In this document: positions 16,827 to 26,009 of the stretch, piece after piece
How the letters are laid out: each line of letters begins with the position of its first letter
How positions within the stretch are numbered: the stretch's first letter is position 1
Source of the DNA: Anthropogastromicrobium sp050944455
Lineage (GTDB): Bacteria > Bacillota > Clostridia > Lachnospirales > Lachnospiraceae
Assembly: GCA_050944455.1 (NCBI GenBank)
Contig: JBMNRC010000003.1
Location: forward strand, 95,727 to 159,726
Direction: 5' to 3'
DNA: 64,000 nt
The notes under the pieces: generated by a model
What the model was told of the DNA's origin: nothing
Database searches by the model: none
The model's input: only the letters and a program-made list of their open reading frames with translations
Translations under genes and position numbers: made by a program

Positions 16827-18263
16827 ATGAAAAAATGGAAAAAGACCAAGTGGGCTGAATACACGGCGGCGCTGTGCGCAGCGGTGCTTTTCTACATGAT
16901 TCTGGCGCATCTGCCGGGGATCTTCGGAGCAATCGGCACTTTTCTGGGATACATTTCCCCCGTTCTCTGGGGCGTGGTCATCGCCTACATCCTGATTCCG
17001 CTCGACCGGGTGTTTTCCGAACACCTTTTCAGAAAGGTTCCGGCAGCGCCGCGAAAGTACCTGTCTGTCGCGTTCTCCTGGATTCTCGTGATCGCTCTGA
17101 TCATTCTTCTTCTGGTAGCCCTGATTCCCCAGCTGATCTCAACGATCTCAACGATGGTGGCAAATCTGGACACCTATTCGCAGACGATCCAGGACCTGAC
17201 CGCGCAGCTGCAGGAATTTGCCGCTTCTCACAATGTCGACCTTTCAGGCCTCACCAATCTGACGGATGACCTGGTCGCGAACGCGGTGGAGTACATCAAA
17301 ACCAACAGTGCGCAGATTCTCTCCGCGTCCTATGACGTCGGGGCGTCAATCTTCAACGGAGTGATTTCCTGCATTCTCGCTGCATACTACATGGTCGGGA
17401 AAGACAAAATCGCAGGTTTCTTTTCCGGGCTTTTCCACGCGCTGATCCGGACGGAAAAACGCTACGAGAGTTCCGCGGCTTTCTGGAGAAAATGCAGCCG
17501 CATCCTTTCTGATTTCATCGGCGGGGATATTCTTGACGGGCTGATTGTCGGCACTGTCAATTTCCTCTTCATGCTGATTGCCAGAATGCCCGCCGCGGTG
17601 CTGATCTCCGTGATTGTCGGCGTTACCAACCTGGCGCCGACCTTCGGACCGATCGTCGGGGCAGTGATCGGCGCTTTCATCCTGGTGTGGGAGAATCCCT
17701 GGTACGCGCTGGCTTTCCTGATCTTTACGATCATCCTGCAGACGATCGACGGCTATGTGCTGAAACCGCGGCTTTTCAGCGCCACGATGGGCGTCCCCTC
17801 CGTCTGGATTCTGATCTGCATCATCGTCGGCGGGAGAATCTTCGGCGTTACGGGTGTGCTGCTTGCGATTCCTTTTGCCGCGATCTCCGATTATATTTAT
17901 GAGAACATGGTTCTTACCGCGCTCAAAGAGCGAAAGAGAAGGTACGCGGCGAACCATCCGGGCGTGCAGATCACCGGAGATCCGGGTTCCGAAGCCCGTG
18001 ACCGGGCGGCAGGCGGTCCCGAAAACCCTGGTCCTGATCCGGCGGCGCCTGAAACCGCGGAAGCCGATTCCGGGACTCCGGAAACCGTCGGGACCGATTC
18101 CGGGTCCAATGCCGAAGCTTCGGAAACTGCCCGGACGGATACCGGATCCGATCCCGATGAACGGGAATCCGCGGGCTCCGGTTCTCTGGACGAGATATCA
18201 GGAGGAATCCGGGCGTCGGATTCCGGAAGCGGCTCCGGTCCGGACGGAAAGCTTCCGGAATGA
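16827..18263 (+). CDS. AI-2E family transporter with long acidic C-terminal tail
   Basis: A 478-residue membrane protein of the AI-2E/YdiK/PerM family with about seven or eight membrane segments in residues 15-355. Family signatures include the DGYVLKPRLFSATMGVPSVWILICIIVGG-type region near 308-335 (short pieces DGYVLKP and GVPSVW are visible). The final 110 residues are a disordered tail of Gly, Ser, Asp, Glu, Thr and Pro with repeated PETA/DSG-type units, which is not typical. Family members export varied substrates; none can be assigned here. The only purine-rich site (GGAGGG) is about 13 bases before the ATG. Confidence 0.82.
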   Translation: MKKWKKTKWAEYTAALCAAVLFYMILAHLPGIFGAIGTFLGYISPVLWGVVIAYILIPLDRVFSEHLFRKVPAAPRKYLSVAFSWILVIALIILLLVALIPQLISTISTMVANLDTYSQTIQDLTAQLQEFAASHNVDLSGLTNLTDDLVANAVEYIKTNSAQILSASYDVGASIFNGVISCILAAYYMVGKDKIAGFFSGLFHALIRTEKRYESSAAFWRKCSRILSDFIGGDILDGLIVGTVNFLFMLIARMPAAVLISVIVGVTNLAPTFGPIVGAVIGAFILVWENPWYALAFLIFTIILQTIDGYVLKPRLFSATMGVPSVWILICIIVGGRIFGVTGVLLAIPFAAISDYIYENMVLTALKERKRRYAANHPGVQITGDPGSEARDRAAGGPENPGPDPAAPETAEADSGTPETVGTDSGSNAEASETARTDTGSDPDERESAGSGSLDEISGGIRASDSGSGSGPDGKLPE

Positions 18264-18344
18264 CCACGGAAAGCGGCCAGGTAAACTGACTGACGCAGGA
18301 CAGGTATGGTGCTGCCGCTTTCAGGACAGGATAACGGCAGGAAT

Positions 18345-18390
18345 AAAAAACCAAAAAGGGCAGCAGAACCGTTTTAAAGTTCTGCTGCCC
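18345..18390 (-). terminator. Terminator of gpmA (minus strand), usable from both sides
   Basis: A perfect 12-pair stem (18358-18369 with 18379-18390) separates convergent genes. Read on the minus strand it is followed by TTTTTGGTTTTTT, an excellent tail. On the plus strand the tail is weaker, so it mainly serves gpmA but may also stop the transporter transcript. Confidence 0.85.
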
Positions 18391-18472
18391 CTGATTATAT
18401 TGCGCTGTCCGGCGCACATTTCCGCGGTGGAGATTTCCGGTCCGCGGTTTTCTCTGTGGAAATGCTTTCAGG

Positions 18473-19219
18473 TTATTTCGCTTTTCCCTGGTTTGCGACC
18501 GCCTGCATCTTCGCCTTGAGAGCTTCCTGGTCGCCGAGGTAATAATGGCGGATTACCTTGAAGTCGTCGTCGAACTCGTAAACCAGCGGAGTTCCGGTCG
18601 GAATGTTGACGCTGACGATCTCTTCGGCGGAGAGGTTGTCAAAATATTTGACCAGGGCGCGGAGGGAATTGCCGTGAGCGGCGATGATCACGCGTTTGCC
18701 GGCTTTCATGTCCTTTTTGATGACATTCTCGAAGAACGGGACGACACGCTCGATCGTTGTCTCCAGGCTTTCGTTCTGAGGGAGAAGAGCCGGATCCACG
18801 TCGCGGTACATCGGCTGCTTTTTCGCGCTGCGCTCATCGTCATCGGAGAGAGCCGGCGGCTTTACGTCGAAAGAACGTCTCCAGATCTTGACCTGCTCCT
18901 CACCGTACTTCTGCGCGGTCTCGGACTTGTTCAGTCCCTGAAGGGCTCCGTAGTGGCGCTCATTCAGCCTCCAGGACTTGACGACAGGGAGCCAGTTGCG
19001 GTCCATCTCATCAAGAATGTGATTGAGCGTGTGAATCGCTCTCTTGAGGTAGGAAGTATAGCAGACGTCGAAATCATAGCCCTCGGCTTTCAGGAGCCTT
19101 CCGGCTGCCTTTGCCTCCTCGTGGCCCTTTTCGCTCAGATCGACATCGGTCCAGCCGGTGAAAAGATTCAGCTTGTTCCACTCGCTCTCGCCATGTCTTA
19201 CCAGAACCAGTTTCATCAT
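18473..19219 (-). CDS. gpmA: 2,3-bisphosphoglycerate-dependent phosphoglycerate mutase
   Basis: A 248-residue glycolytic enzyme interconverting 3- and 2-phosphoglycerate. LVRHGESEWN near residues 6-15 carries the phosphorylated histidine (His9); AAHGNSLRAL near 180-190 holds the second histidine. FTGWTDVDLSEKG and RHYGALQGLNK are typical of the dPGM class. Length matches the family. Two consecutive ATGs occur at the start, preceded by AAAGGAAAAG. It stands alone, transcribed opposite to its neighbours. Confidence 0.95.
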   Translation of the reverse strand: MMKLVLVRHGESEWNKLNLFTGWTDVDLSEKGHEEAKAAGRLLKAEGYDFDVCYTSYLKRAIHTLNHILDEMDRNWLPVVKSWRLNERHYGALQGLNKSETAQKYGEEQVKIWRRSFDVKPPALSDDDERSAKKQPMYRDVDPALLPQNESLETTIERVVPFFENVIKKDMKAGKRVIIAAHGNSLRALVKYFDNLSAEEIVSVNIPTGTPLVYEFDDDFKVIRHYYLGDQEALKAKMQAVANQGKAK

Positions 19220-19264
19220 AATGGCACTTTTCCTTTCTTTGCCGGCTTATTCCGGCCTCTGAAA

Positions 19265-19293
19265 AGAATAGCATATCCAGCCTGAAAAGTCCA
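19265..19293 (-). promoter_or_regulatory. Putative promoter of gpmA
   Basis: On the minus strand, TGGACT (19293-19288) and TATTCT (19270-19265) with 17-base spacing. Confidence 0.4.
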
Positions 19294-19304
19294 TAGTCAG
19301 CGGG

Positions 19305-19334
19305 CTGACAAACAAAGCCCATGTGTGATATACT
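19305..19334 (+). promoter_or_regulatory. Putative promoter of the cdaA operon
   Basis: CTGACA (19305-19310), 18-base spacer, TATACT (19329-19334), each five of six matches. It is divergent from the gpmA promoter. Confidence 0.6.
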
Positions 19335-19462
19335 GAAAGCGCGGAAGATTCTCCGCCCTGCCCGGCGCATCGGGCGGAAAAGGCCGGAACGCCTTCCGGG
19401 GGGAAGCCGGAACTCCGGCGCATGCGCCGGCGCGGACAGACGGGACACAGAGGGAGGAAAGC

Positions 19463-19924
19463 ATGATCAACCGGGAGAAGACAGAACTGATGAACCGTGC
19501 CGCTCTCTGTGACGCGCAGGCGAAGCGGGGAGAAAAAAGCATAGCGCGGTGGCGCCGCCGGGATTATCTTGCGGTTCATTTATTTCTGGCCTGGTGTTCG
19601 GCAACAGCGGCTTACGCCTGCCTGTTTGCGCTCTGGGGGCTTTATGAAGCCGGAAGGATGGCGGAGGAGACTATTTCCCGTTCTTTTCTCAGCCGCAGCG
19701 CTGAAGCCTGTCTTCTGGTCTATCTGGTTTACATCATCATCATGATGCTGATTTATCACCATATCTATTCGGAGAGATACCGCAGGGCGCGGGCATGGCA
19801 GCGCGGAAGCCAGCATGCCCTTGAGGCGCTGGAACTATGGTATGAGAAAAACGACCGCGATTCCGGAACAGAAACCGCGGCGGAAGCGGAAAGGGACGGC
19901 GGGATAAATGATCACACTGCTTGA
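19463..19924 (+). CDS. Small membrane protein of unknown function
   Basis: A 153-residue protein with a basic N-terminal region, two hydrophobic segments (about 38-60 and 82-102) and a charged C-terminal tail. No family is recognised. AGGGAGGAAAG precedes the ATG. Its 3' end overlaps the next gene by 17 bases, and the run continues through cdaA and cdaR with overlaps or very short gaps. It is therefore first in a probable four-gene unit and may act in cyclic di-AMP or envelope control; that is context only. Confidence 0.65.
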   Translation: MINREKTELMNRAALCDAQAKRGEKSIARWRRRDYLAVHLFLAWCSATAAYACLFALWGLYEAGRMAEETISRSFLSRSAEACLLVYLVYIIIMMLIYHHIYSERYRRARAWQRGSQHALEALELWYEKNDRDSGTETAAEAERDGGINDHTA

Positions 19925-20957
19925 AATCAGGGAAAAAATCGCCGCCTTTTACGGAAAATACCAGAAGGCGATCTCCGCTGCCTGCCGGTTCGCCATCGCT
20001 TTCGCAGTCTTTCTGGTGATTCTTCTGCAGCTCAGCACCCAGTCCGGGTGGCAGATCCTTCTCACGGCTCTCATTCCCGCGGCTCTGTGTGTGTTTCTGC
20101 CGTATTCGGCGATCAGTGTTTTTGCGGTAGTGTTGATGGTTGTCCTGGCCTGGGTTCTCGACACCGGTGTTGGGATTGCCATGCTCCTGATCACGCTGGC
20201 TGTGATTCTCCTGTATTTTGTCTTCAGGCCGGAATACGGTTTTCTGGCCGGCTTCTCCATGTTTTTATGCATGGCCGGTATCCCGGCGTCGCTGCCCGCT
20301 TCTGCCGGGCTTCTCTGCGGCCCGACAGCGCTGATCCCTATGCTGATCGGAGTGGTTTATTACGACTGTACATCCGTCATCCGGGCGAATTTCAGCGCGC
20401 TCTCCTCATACAGCACAACGATGAGCGAGACGGAAAAGATCGCCTATTTTCTTGAGGGGTGTCTTTCCAACAGCAGGGCAATGACTATTGCGGCGGCGCT
20501 TTCCGCCTCGTTCCTGACGGTATGGACCATCCGCAGAAGACCCGGCCCGAGATCGGCCGGGGTTGCGGTCGCTTTCGGGACGATTGTCTACATTCTCGCG
20601 GTGCTGGCCGCGAATGTCCTTTTCTCGGTATTCATCGATACGCCGGGCCTGGTAGCGGGCTGTGTGACCGGAACAGCGGCTGCTGTGCTGATCACGTTCC
20701 TCAGGCTCTCGGTGGACAGCAGCATGACTGAGCTGCTGGAATACGAGGATGAGGATTATCACTATTATGTAAAGGCTGTCCCGAAACTCAAGGTTGAGCA
20801 GCAGTCGCTGAAAGTCACGAGAATCACGAATGAGGACGAGCCTCTCGGCGCCGACGATTTCCCGCAGCCGGATAACAGCGGACAGCCGGAATCTTCCGGC
20901 GGCAGTTCCGGCGGGACGGAAATTCCGGAGCCGCCCGGGAAAGAAGAAGGAGAGTGA
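19908..20957 (+). CDS. Polytopic membrane protein of unknown function upstream of cdaA
   Basis: A 349-residue protein with about eight hydrophobic segments between residues 20 and 265. A cytosolic-looking tail follows, with an acidic EDEDYHYYVKAVPKLKVEQ-type stretch (about 277-300) and a Gly/Ser/Pro-rich end. I do not recognise the family. It overlaps the gene before it by 17 bases and is separated from cdaA by four bases, so it is translationally linked to the diadenylate cyclase. A regulatory or transport role tied to c-di-AMP is possible but unproven. Confidence 0.65.
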   Translation: MITLLEIREKIAAFYGKYQKAISAACRFAIAFAVFLVILLQLSTQSGWQILLTALIPAALCVFLPYSAISVFAVVLMVVLAWVLDTGVGIAMLLITLAVILLYFVFRPEYGFLAGFSMFLCMAGIPASLPASAGLLCGPTALIPMLIGVVYYDCTSVIRANFSALSSYSTTMSETEKIAYFLEGCLSNSRAMTIAAALSASFLTVWTIRRRPGPRSAGVAVAFGTIVYILAVLAANVLFSVFIDTPGLVAGCVTGTAAAVLITFLRLSVDSSMTELLEYEDEDYHYYVKAVPKLKVEQQSLKVTRITNEDEPLGADDFPQPDNSGQPESSGGSSGGTEIPEPPGKEEGE

Positions 20958-20961
20958 GACG

Positions 20962-21861
20962 GTGGAACTCATTGAAGAGTATATTCTTATTCCGTTCAGC
21001 TCTATCGGCGTCAATGATATCATTGAAATCTGCTTATTCACGTTCCTGATCTATCACCTGATCGCGTGGATCCAGCGCACGCGCGCCTGGGCGCTTCTCC
21101 GCGGCGCGCTGATGCTTGTGCTTTTCTACCTTGCGGCGTCGCTTCTTCACCTGAACAATCTTCTGTATCTGTTCCGGTACCTGGCTTCCTACATCCTGAT
21201 CGGCCTGATAGTGATTTTCCAGCCGGAAATCCGGAAGGCTCTCGAGCAGCTCGGACGGCAGACGCGGCTGTCCCGGATTTTTTCCTTCGGCCTGGACAGC
21301 AGGCGGCAGTCCACCTGGTATTCGGATCAGGTGGCGGACGACGTGACCACCGCGGCTTACGCGCTTTCCAAAACGAGAACCGGCGCTCTGATAGTCCTGG
21401 AGCGAAACATTCTGCTGAACGACTATGTCGCGACTGGCATCATGATGAACGCGGACATCAGCCCGGAGCTTCTGGAGCAGATTTTCGAACACAACACGCC
21501 TCTCCATGACGGAGCCGTGATTATACGGGAAAATAAAATCCTGTCTGCCACCTGTTATCTTCCGATGTCCGCCAATATGCACATCAGCAAGGAACTGGGG
21601 ACAAGGCACAGGGCCGGACTCGGGATCAGTGAAGTGTCGGACTGCATTACGGTGATTGTGTCCGAGGAAACCGGAGCGGTCACGATCGCCCTGGGAGGCA
21701 GGCTGATCCGGAATCTCCGACAGGACGAGTTCCGAAGAATCCTTGCCAGGGAACAGAAAAAGGGAAATCCGGACGTCGGGATGAAGGACAGGGCCGGGGA
21801 GCCGGACACAAAGGAAAACGCGGCCGGAACTGCAAACGGGGAGGGCGCCAATGAAAAATAA
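20962..21861 (+). CDS. cdaA: Diadenylate cyclase (membrane CdaA type)
   Basis: A 299-residue enzyme that joins two ATP into cyclic di-AMP, the messenger controlling potassium and cell-wall homeostasis in Firmicutes. Three N-terminal membrane helices (about 12-85) precede the DAC domain. Its catalytic motifs are DGA near 183-185 (LHDGAVII) and RHR near 215-217 (TRHRAGLG). An open frame continues upstream to 20830, but AAGGAGAG and the GTG at 20962 match the usual CdaA beginning. The C-terminal 30 residues are low complexity. It overlaps cdaR by 11 bases. Confidence 0.92.
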   Translation: MELIEEYILIPFSSIGVNDIIEICLFTFLIYHLIAWIQRTRAWALLRGALMLVLFYLAASLLHLNNLLYLFRYLASYILIGLIVIFQPEIRKALEQLGRQTRLSRIFSFGLDSRRQSTWYSDQVADDVTTAAYALSKTRTGALIVLERNILLNDYVATGIMMNADISPELLEQIFEHNTPLHDGAVIIRENKILSATCYLPMSANMHISKELGTRHRAGLGISEVSDCITVIVSEETGAVTIALGGRLIRNLRQDEFRRILAREQKKGNPDVGMKDRAGEPDTKENAAGTANGEGANEK

Positions 21862-23365
21862 AATCAGGTCGTTCTTCACCACAAATCTTCTGCTGAAAAT
21901 TCTGGCGCTGCTGCTCGGCGTGCTCCTTTGGCTGTTTCTGACGAACATGCAGGACCCGAGCGTGACCAGGACGGTTTCGGTGCCGATAACCTACGACAGC
22001 ACCTGGCTGACGGAGAACGGATACACGGTGCTTTCAGCCCCGTCGTCAGTAACTCTCTCAGTTACATTGCGGCGCAGCAATGTATCCAGGCTCAGCTCGG
22101 ACGATTTTACCGCAACAGTCGATCTGCAGGAATATCTGGGCGGTGAAATCAACGAGGCGCCGGAAGTCACCCGGTTCAACCTGGTCGTCACCCGCGATTC
22201 CTCTGCGACCTATATCGAATCGTGGGATTTCCAGAGAAACCAGGGAAGCTATGTGGAGGCGGTCATTGACACCATCAAAACCACTTCCTACCGGGTGCAG
22301 TTTTATCTGAGCGGAGACGCGCCGTCCGGCTATACCGCAGTGAATTTCACTGCGGACCCGTCGGTTGTCTCGGTCACCGGTCCTACCAGCGACTTTGCGT
22401 CGCTGAGCTCGGTTCAGGCCGTTGTCGACCTGACCCAGATTGAAACCGATTCTTCCAGCTGGTCCCAGGAATGCACCCTGATGATGTGCGACGGGAACGG
22501 GAATGAACTCACGGACACAGGACTGACCCTCAGCCAGGAGACAGTCACGGTCACCATGGACCTGAACCAGACCAAGGAAGTCGGAGTGAGCATCACCGGA
22601 TACAGCGGCGAGCCGGCTGCGGGATACGGCTGCAGCAATTTCGATTACTCGCCCAAGACGGTGCAGATCACGGGGTCGACAACGGCGCTGGCAAATGTAT
22701 CTTCCATCACTATCCCCAAGACCGTTCTCGATATATCCGGTGTGAGCGAGGATACGACCATCACTGTCAATGCAGCTGACTATCTTCCGTCCGACGTGTC
22801 GCTTGCCGACGGCGAGTCGGGGGAGATCACGGTAGAGTTCAGGATCAGCCAGCTGGAGGAGAGGACGTTTACGATCGATACCTCCGTCTTTACCTTCACC
22901 GGAACCAGCGACTCCTATGATTACGAGATCGTCACGGATACCGTCGACATCGTCCTGTCAGCTTTCAGCGAGGACCTCGATTCGTTCAGCGAGGACAGCG
23001 CGAACCTATCCGGAACCATCAATGTATCCGGTCTGGTGCCGTCCGCCGATCCGCAGGAGGTGACAGTTCTGATCTCAGTCGCTTCCCAGTATTCCCTGGA
23101 GAGCGAAGTGAAGGTAGACGTCCTGGTCTCTGAAAAATCCGATGCTTCCGCGGAAACTTCCGGGACGGCTGAGGATACCACAGCAGCGGCTGAAACCCAG
23201 ACGGCCGCAGCTGAAACCCAGACGGCCGCGGCCGAAACCCAGACGGCAGCTGAGACCCAGACGGCAGCTGAAACCCAGACGGCGGAGTCTGAAATCCAGG
23301 AAGCGTTTTCCGAAGCGGAGACGTCTGAGAACGGACGGACAGCTTCCGGATCGGACACAACTTGA
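21851..23365 (+). CDS. cdaR: CdaA regulator with YbbR repeats
   Basis: A 504-residue extracytoplasmic protein: an N-terminal anchor (about 13-32, LLLKILALLLGVLLWLFL), then four or five YbbR-type beta domains to about residue 425, then a low-complexity tail. CdaR binds CdaA and modulates c-di-AMP production in Listeria and Bacillus; that role is inferred from adjacency and domains. Residues about 447-478 are a tandem repeat of AETQTA units. The usual third gene, glmM, is absent here: polysaccharide genes follow instead. Confidence 0.85.
   Translation: MKNKIRSFFTTNLLLKILALLLGVLLWLFLTNMQDPSVTRTVSVPITYDSTWLTENGYTVLSAPSSVTLSVTLRRSNVSRLSSDDFTATVDLQEYLGGEINEAPEVTRFNLVVTRDSSATYIESWDFQRNQGSYVEAVIDTIKTTSYRVQFYLSGDAPSGYTAVNFTADPSVVSVTGPTSDFASLSSVQAVVDLTQIETDSSSWSQECTLMMCDGNGNELTDTGLTLSQETVTVTMDLNQTKEVGVSITGYSGEPAAGYGCSNFDYSPKTVQITGSTTALANVSSITIPKTVLDISGVSEDTTITVNAADYLPSDVSLADGESGEITVEFRISQLEERTFTIDTSVFTFTGTSDSYDYEIVTDTVDIVLSAFSEDLDSFSEDSANLSGTINVSGLVPSADPQEVTVLISVASQYSLESEVKVDVLVSEKSDASAETSGTAEDTTAAAETQTAAAETQTAAAETQTAAETQTAAETQTAESEIQEAFSEAETSENGRTASGSDTT
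23189..23284 (+). repeat. Tandem repeat inside cdaR (five units of 21, 21, 18, 18, 18 bases)
   Basis: Five head-to-tail copies of a GCTGAAACCCAGACGGC-type unit encode (A)AAETQT repeats. Unit lengths are multiples of three, so copy changes keep the frame. The units are nearly identical, indicating recent expansion. Confidence 0.9.
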
Positions 23366-23429
23366 AACAGCTGCGGGAGTTCCCGCCGGATAAGCGCGGC
23401 GGCAGCCCTGCGGCGGGAGGGTAACCCTG

Positions 23430-24938
23430 ATGAATAAAAAACTGCTGGCGGAACTTCTGATTCCCGCCGGAATCTGGCTTGCCGGCACTGGGATCGGAGC
23501 TGTTCTGGCCCCGGCATATCCTGTCGGATCAGGAATCGCTATCATCGTTTTTTCCGCAGCAGCCGGCCTGTGGTTTCTGGTATATGACAGAAGCATCGTT
23601 TCCTTCCGCTTCCTTCTGACGCTGTCCTGGGGGGTGGGAGAAGGCATGGCGGCAATGCGGCTCAGCCGACTGATGAAGCCCTGGACATGGATGTCCTGGG
23701 CTTCATTTCTGCTGTTCTACCTGGCATGGCTGTCCGGCTTTTTCGCGGCTGAGACTGTCCTGGAAAGAAAGAACACTGTCCGGGCAAGAAAGAGCAGCCG
23801 GTCCTTCTCTGAGGAAGCGGAAGGCCTCACGGAACCGGATCACTCTGAGAGCCGGACAGTGAAAGACAAAGCGGATATCCGCGCGGACGCGATCTCTCCC
23901 CGGGCAAGCCATAGGCTTTTTGCGTCCATTCTCCTCATCACGGCGGTATCTGCGGCCTGCTTTGCCGCGGAGGCTCTGATTCTGGGATATATTCCCGCCT
24001 TCTCGGAGGAAACGCATGCCTATAACTACTTCCATATCACGGGAGTGCATTATTTCACGGTGAGCGGATGCCTGGTTCCGGGCCTTGCGGCGGCCTGGTT
24101 TCTCTCAGGCGGCGGAACCGTGAGGAGACAGCGGGCGGCAGTTCTCGTCTGCTGTCTGGCGGCTCTTGCGGTACCGGTGCTGTCGCTTTCCAAATTTGAC
24201 CTTGCAGTAGGCGTAATTCTTCCCATCACGGTCTGGCTTGTCATGAGGCCGTCGCTCCCGGTGAAAAAGATTGCGGCTGTGCTGGCAGCAGCGGCGGTCC
24301 TTCTCGCGGCAGCCGCGGTTTATACGACCGTCAGCCGGCATTATGAACCCGGCTATATTGATTCGATTTTTGAGATGCGCGACAGCGGGACGCCGGTTTC
24401 ACTCCAGTACCTGTACATGTATGTGTCGAACAATTACGCCAACTTCAACGAGCTGACCATGCAGATCCGGGACGGACAGCTCACCTGGACGCACGGGCTG
24501 CGCCAGCTCTTTCCTCTGTTCGCGTTCACCGGCCTGAAGTTCACCATGCCGGAGCTGGTGTCTTTCCCGATCGCGGTGACAAAAACCGAGCTCAACACCC
24601 TGACGATCATCTATGACGCCTATTATGATTTCGGGCTCGCCGGCGTGACAGGCTTCGGCCTGATTTTCGGCGCGGCCTGCGCCGCAATCCGCCGGGCGGG
24701 GAAGTCCGGCAGTCCGGTCGCGGCCTTCCTGTACGCGGAGACTGCGCTCTACGCGTCCCTTTCCTTCTTTTCAGCCTGGTTTTCGGTGCCGACGACCTGG
24801 TTCTGGTACGGCATCACCTTTCTGGTCTGGCTCGCCGTCCGCGGAGCGGACCGGAAGAGGAAGCGCGGAAAGAGCGGGAAGGACAGCGCCGCTCATCCGT
24901 CCGGACAGCCTGCGGGGCAGGCGCCAGGGTTGCATTGA
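23430..24938 (+). CDS. Wzy-like oligosaccharide repeat-unit polymerase
   Basis: A 502-residue membrane protein with about ten to twelve hydrophobic segments, a charged cytoplasmic loop near 110-155 and a long extracytoplasmic loop near 305-385. That loop contains NNYANFNELTMQI and ends in ITKTELNTLTIIY-like sequence typical of O-antigen polymerase-like proteins. Such enzymes polymerise undecaprenyl-linked repeat units outside the membrane. It opens the polysaccharide locus; a promoter overlaps its end. Sequence identity among Wzy proteins is low, so the call rests on topology, loop pattern and context. Confidence 0.65.
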   Translation: MNKKLLAELLIPAGIWLAGTGIGAVLAPAYPVGSGIAIIVFSAAAGLWFLVYDRSIVSFRFLLTLSWGVGEGMAAMRLSRLMKPWTWMSWASFLLFYLAWLSGFFAAETVLERKNTVRARKSSRSFSEEAEGLTEPDHSESRTVKDKADIRADAISPRASHRLFASILLITAVSAACFAAEALILGYIPAFSEETHAYNYFHITGVHYFTVSGCLVPGLAAAWFLSGGGTVRRQRAAVLVCCLAALAVPVLSLSKFDLAVGVILPITVWLVMRPSLPVKKIAAVLAAAAVLLAAAAVYTTVSRHYEPGYIDSIFEMRDSGTPVSLQYLYMYVSNNYANFNELTMQIRDGQLTWTHGLRQLFPLFAFTGLKFTMPELVSFPIAVTKTELNTLTIIYDAYYDFGLAGVTGFGLIFGAACAAIRRAGKSGSPVAAFLYAETALYASLSFFSAWFSVPTTWFWYGITFLVWLAVRGADRKRKRGKSGKDSAAHPSGQPAGQAPGLH

Positions 24939-24958
24939 AAATTCACATGTGATATATT
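24930..24958 (+). promoter_or_regulatory. Putative internal promoter of the polysaccharide export genes
   Basis: TTGCAT (24930-24935), 17-base spacer, TATATT (24953-24958), overlapping the end of the polymerase gene. Confidence 0.5.
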
Positions 24959-25080
24959 TTGATAGTTTAATAGCCGCTGTACAGCCGGTGAATCCCGTGT
25001 ACGGCAGGCTGCTGCGGCGCAGGCAGGAAAGCTGCCGCAGGCAGAACAGAGGTGCCAGGGGCACCCTCACAGGGAGATTT

Positions 25081-25992
25081 ATGGACCAGACAGTAGACGT
25101 CGTCATTCCGGTATACAAACCGGACCGGAAATTCCAGATGATTCTCGACCGGCTTGCGGTGCAGGATTATCCGGTGAGCAGGATCATTATAATCAACACG
25201 GACGAAAAATATTATCCGAAGGGAATCCGCCAGCCGGACAACATGGAGCTTATCCATATCAGGAAGGAAGAGTTTGATCACGGTACGACCAGAAACCTGG
25301 GAGCCCGGATGTCCGACGCTGACTTCATTCTGTTCATGACTGAGGACGCCGTGCCGATGGACCGCCATCTGATCGGAAATCTTCTGAAGCCTTTCAGCGA
25401 TGAGAAGGTTGCCGCTTCCTACGGGAGGCAGGTTCCGAACAGAGAGCACAGCCGGATCGAGAAATTCACGAGAAACTTCAATTATCCGGCGCAGAGCTCG
25501 GTCAAATCCTCGGCAGACCTCGGAAGGCTGGGCATCAAAACCTTTTTCTGCTCGGACGCCTGCGCGATGTACCGCAAATCGGTATTCAACGAGCAGGGAG
25601 GATTCCTGCCCCAGGCGATTTTCAATGAGGATATGCTTTATGCTTCGACACTGATCTACGCCGGGTATAAAATCGCGTACCAGGCGGACGCCAGGGTGAT
25701 TCATTCCCACGACTACACGGCAGTCCAGCAGTTTCGCAGAAATTTTGACAACGGAGTGTCACAGGCGGTCAATTTCCGCACTTTCGGGAGTGTTCCTTCA
25801 TACGGGGAAGGCATGAAGCTGGTGAAAGCCACCGCGAGGCATCTGGTCCGGACCGGCCATCCGCTCGACTGTGTCCCGCTGTTTTTTATCTCAGCGGCGA
25901 AGTTCACAGGCTTCGTTCTTGGCCGTAGGTATTACCTCCTGCCCAGGCCCCTGGTCCTGAAAATCACGCTGAATCCCGGATACTGGGAGTAA
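25081..25992 (+). CDS. GT2 glycosyltransferase, rhamnosyltransferase-like
   Basis: A 303-residue GT-A glycosyltransferase. VDVVIPVYKPD opens the nucleotide-sugar domain, FDHGTTRNLGA near residue 62 is characteristic of dTDP-rhamnosyltransferases of the RfbF/RgpB kind, and MTEDAVP supplies the acidic metal motif. FNEDMLYA near 185 is the acceptor-side segment. The open frame extends upstream to 24949, but AGGGAG before the ATG at 25081 and the family start place the beginning here. The rhamnose donor is inferred; no rml genes are in the window. Confidence 0.8.
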   Translation: MDQTVDVVIPVYKPDRKFQMILDRLAVQDYPVSRIIIINTDEKYYPKGIRQPDNMELIHIRKEEFDHGTTRNLGARMSDADFILFMTEDAVPMDRHLIGNLLKPFSDEKVAASYGRQVPNREHSRIEKFTRNFNYPAQSSVKSSADLGRLGIKTFFCSDACAMYRKSVFNEQGGFLPQAIFNEDMLYASTLIYAGYKIAYQADARVIHSHDYTAVQQFRRNFDNGVSQAVNFRTFGSVPSYGEGMKLVKATARHLVRTGHPLDCVPLFFISAAKFTGFVLGRRYYLLPRPLVLKITLNPGYWE

Positions 25993-26009
25993 TCAGAGGC
26001 TGAATCCAC

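Noticed and set aside
24949..25080. 44-codon upstream extension of the first GT2 gene
   Set aside because: It starts within the -10 region of the promoter, lacks family similarity, and a good ribosome site precedes the ATG at 25081.
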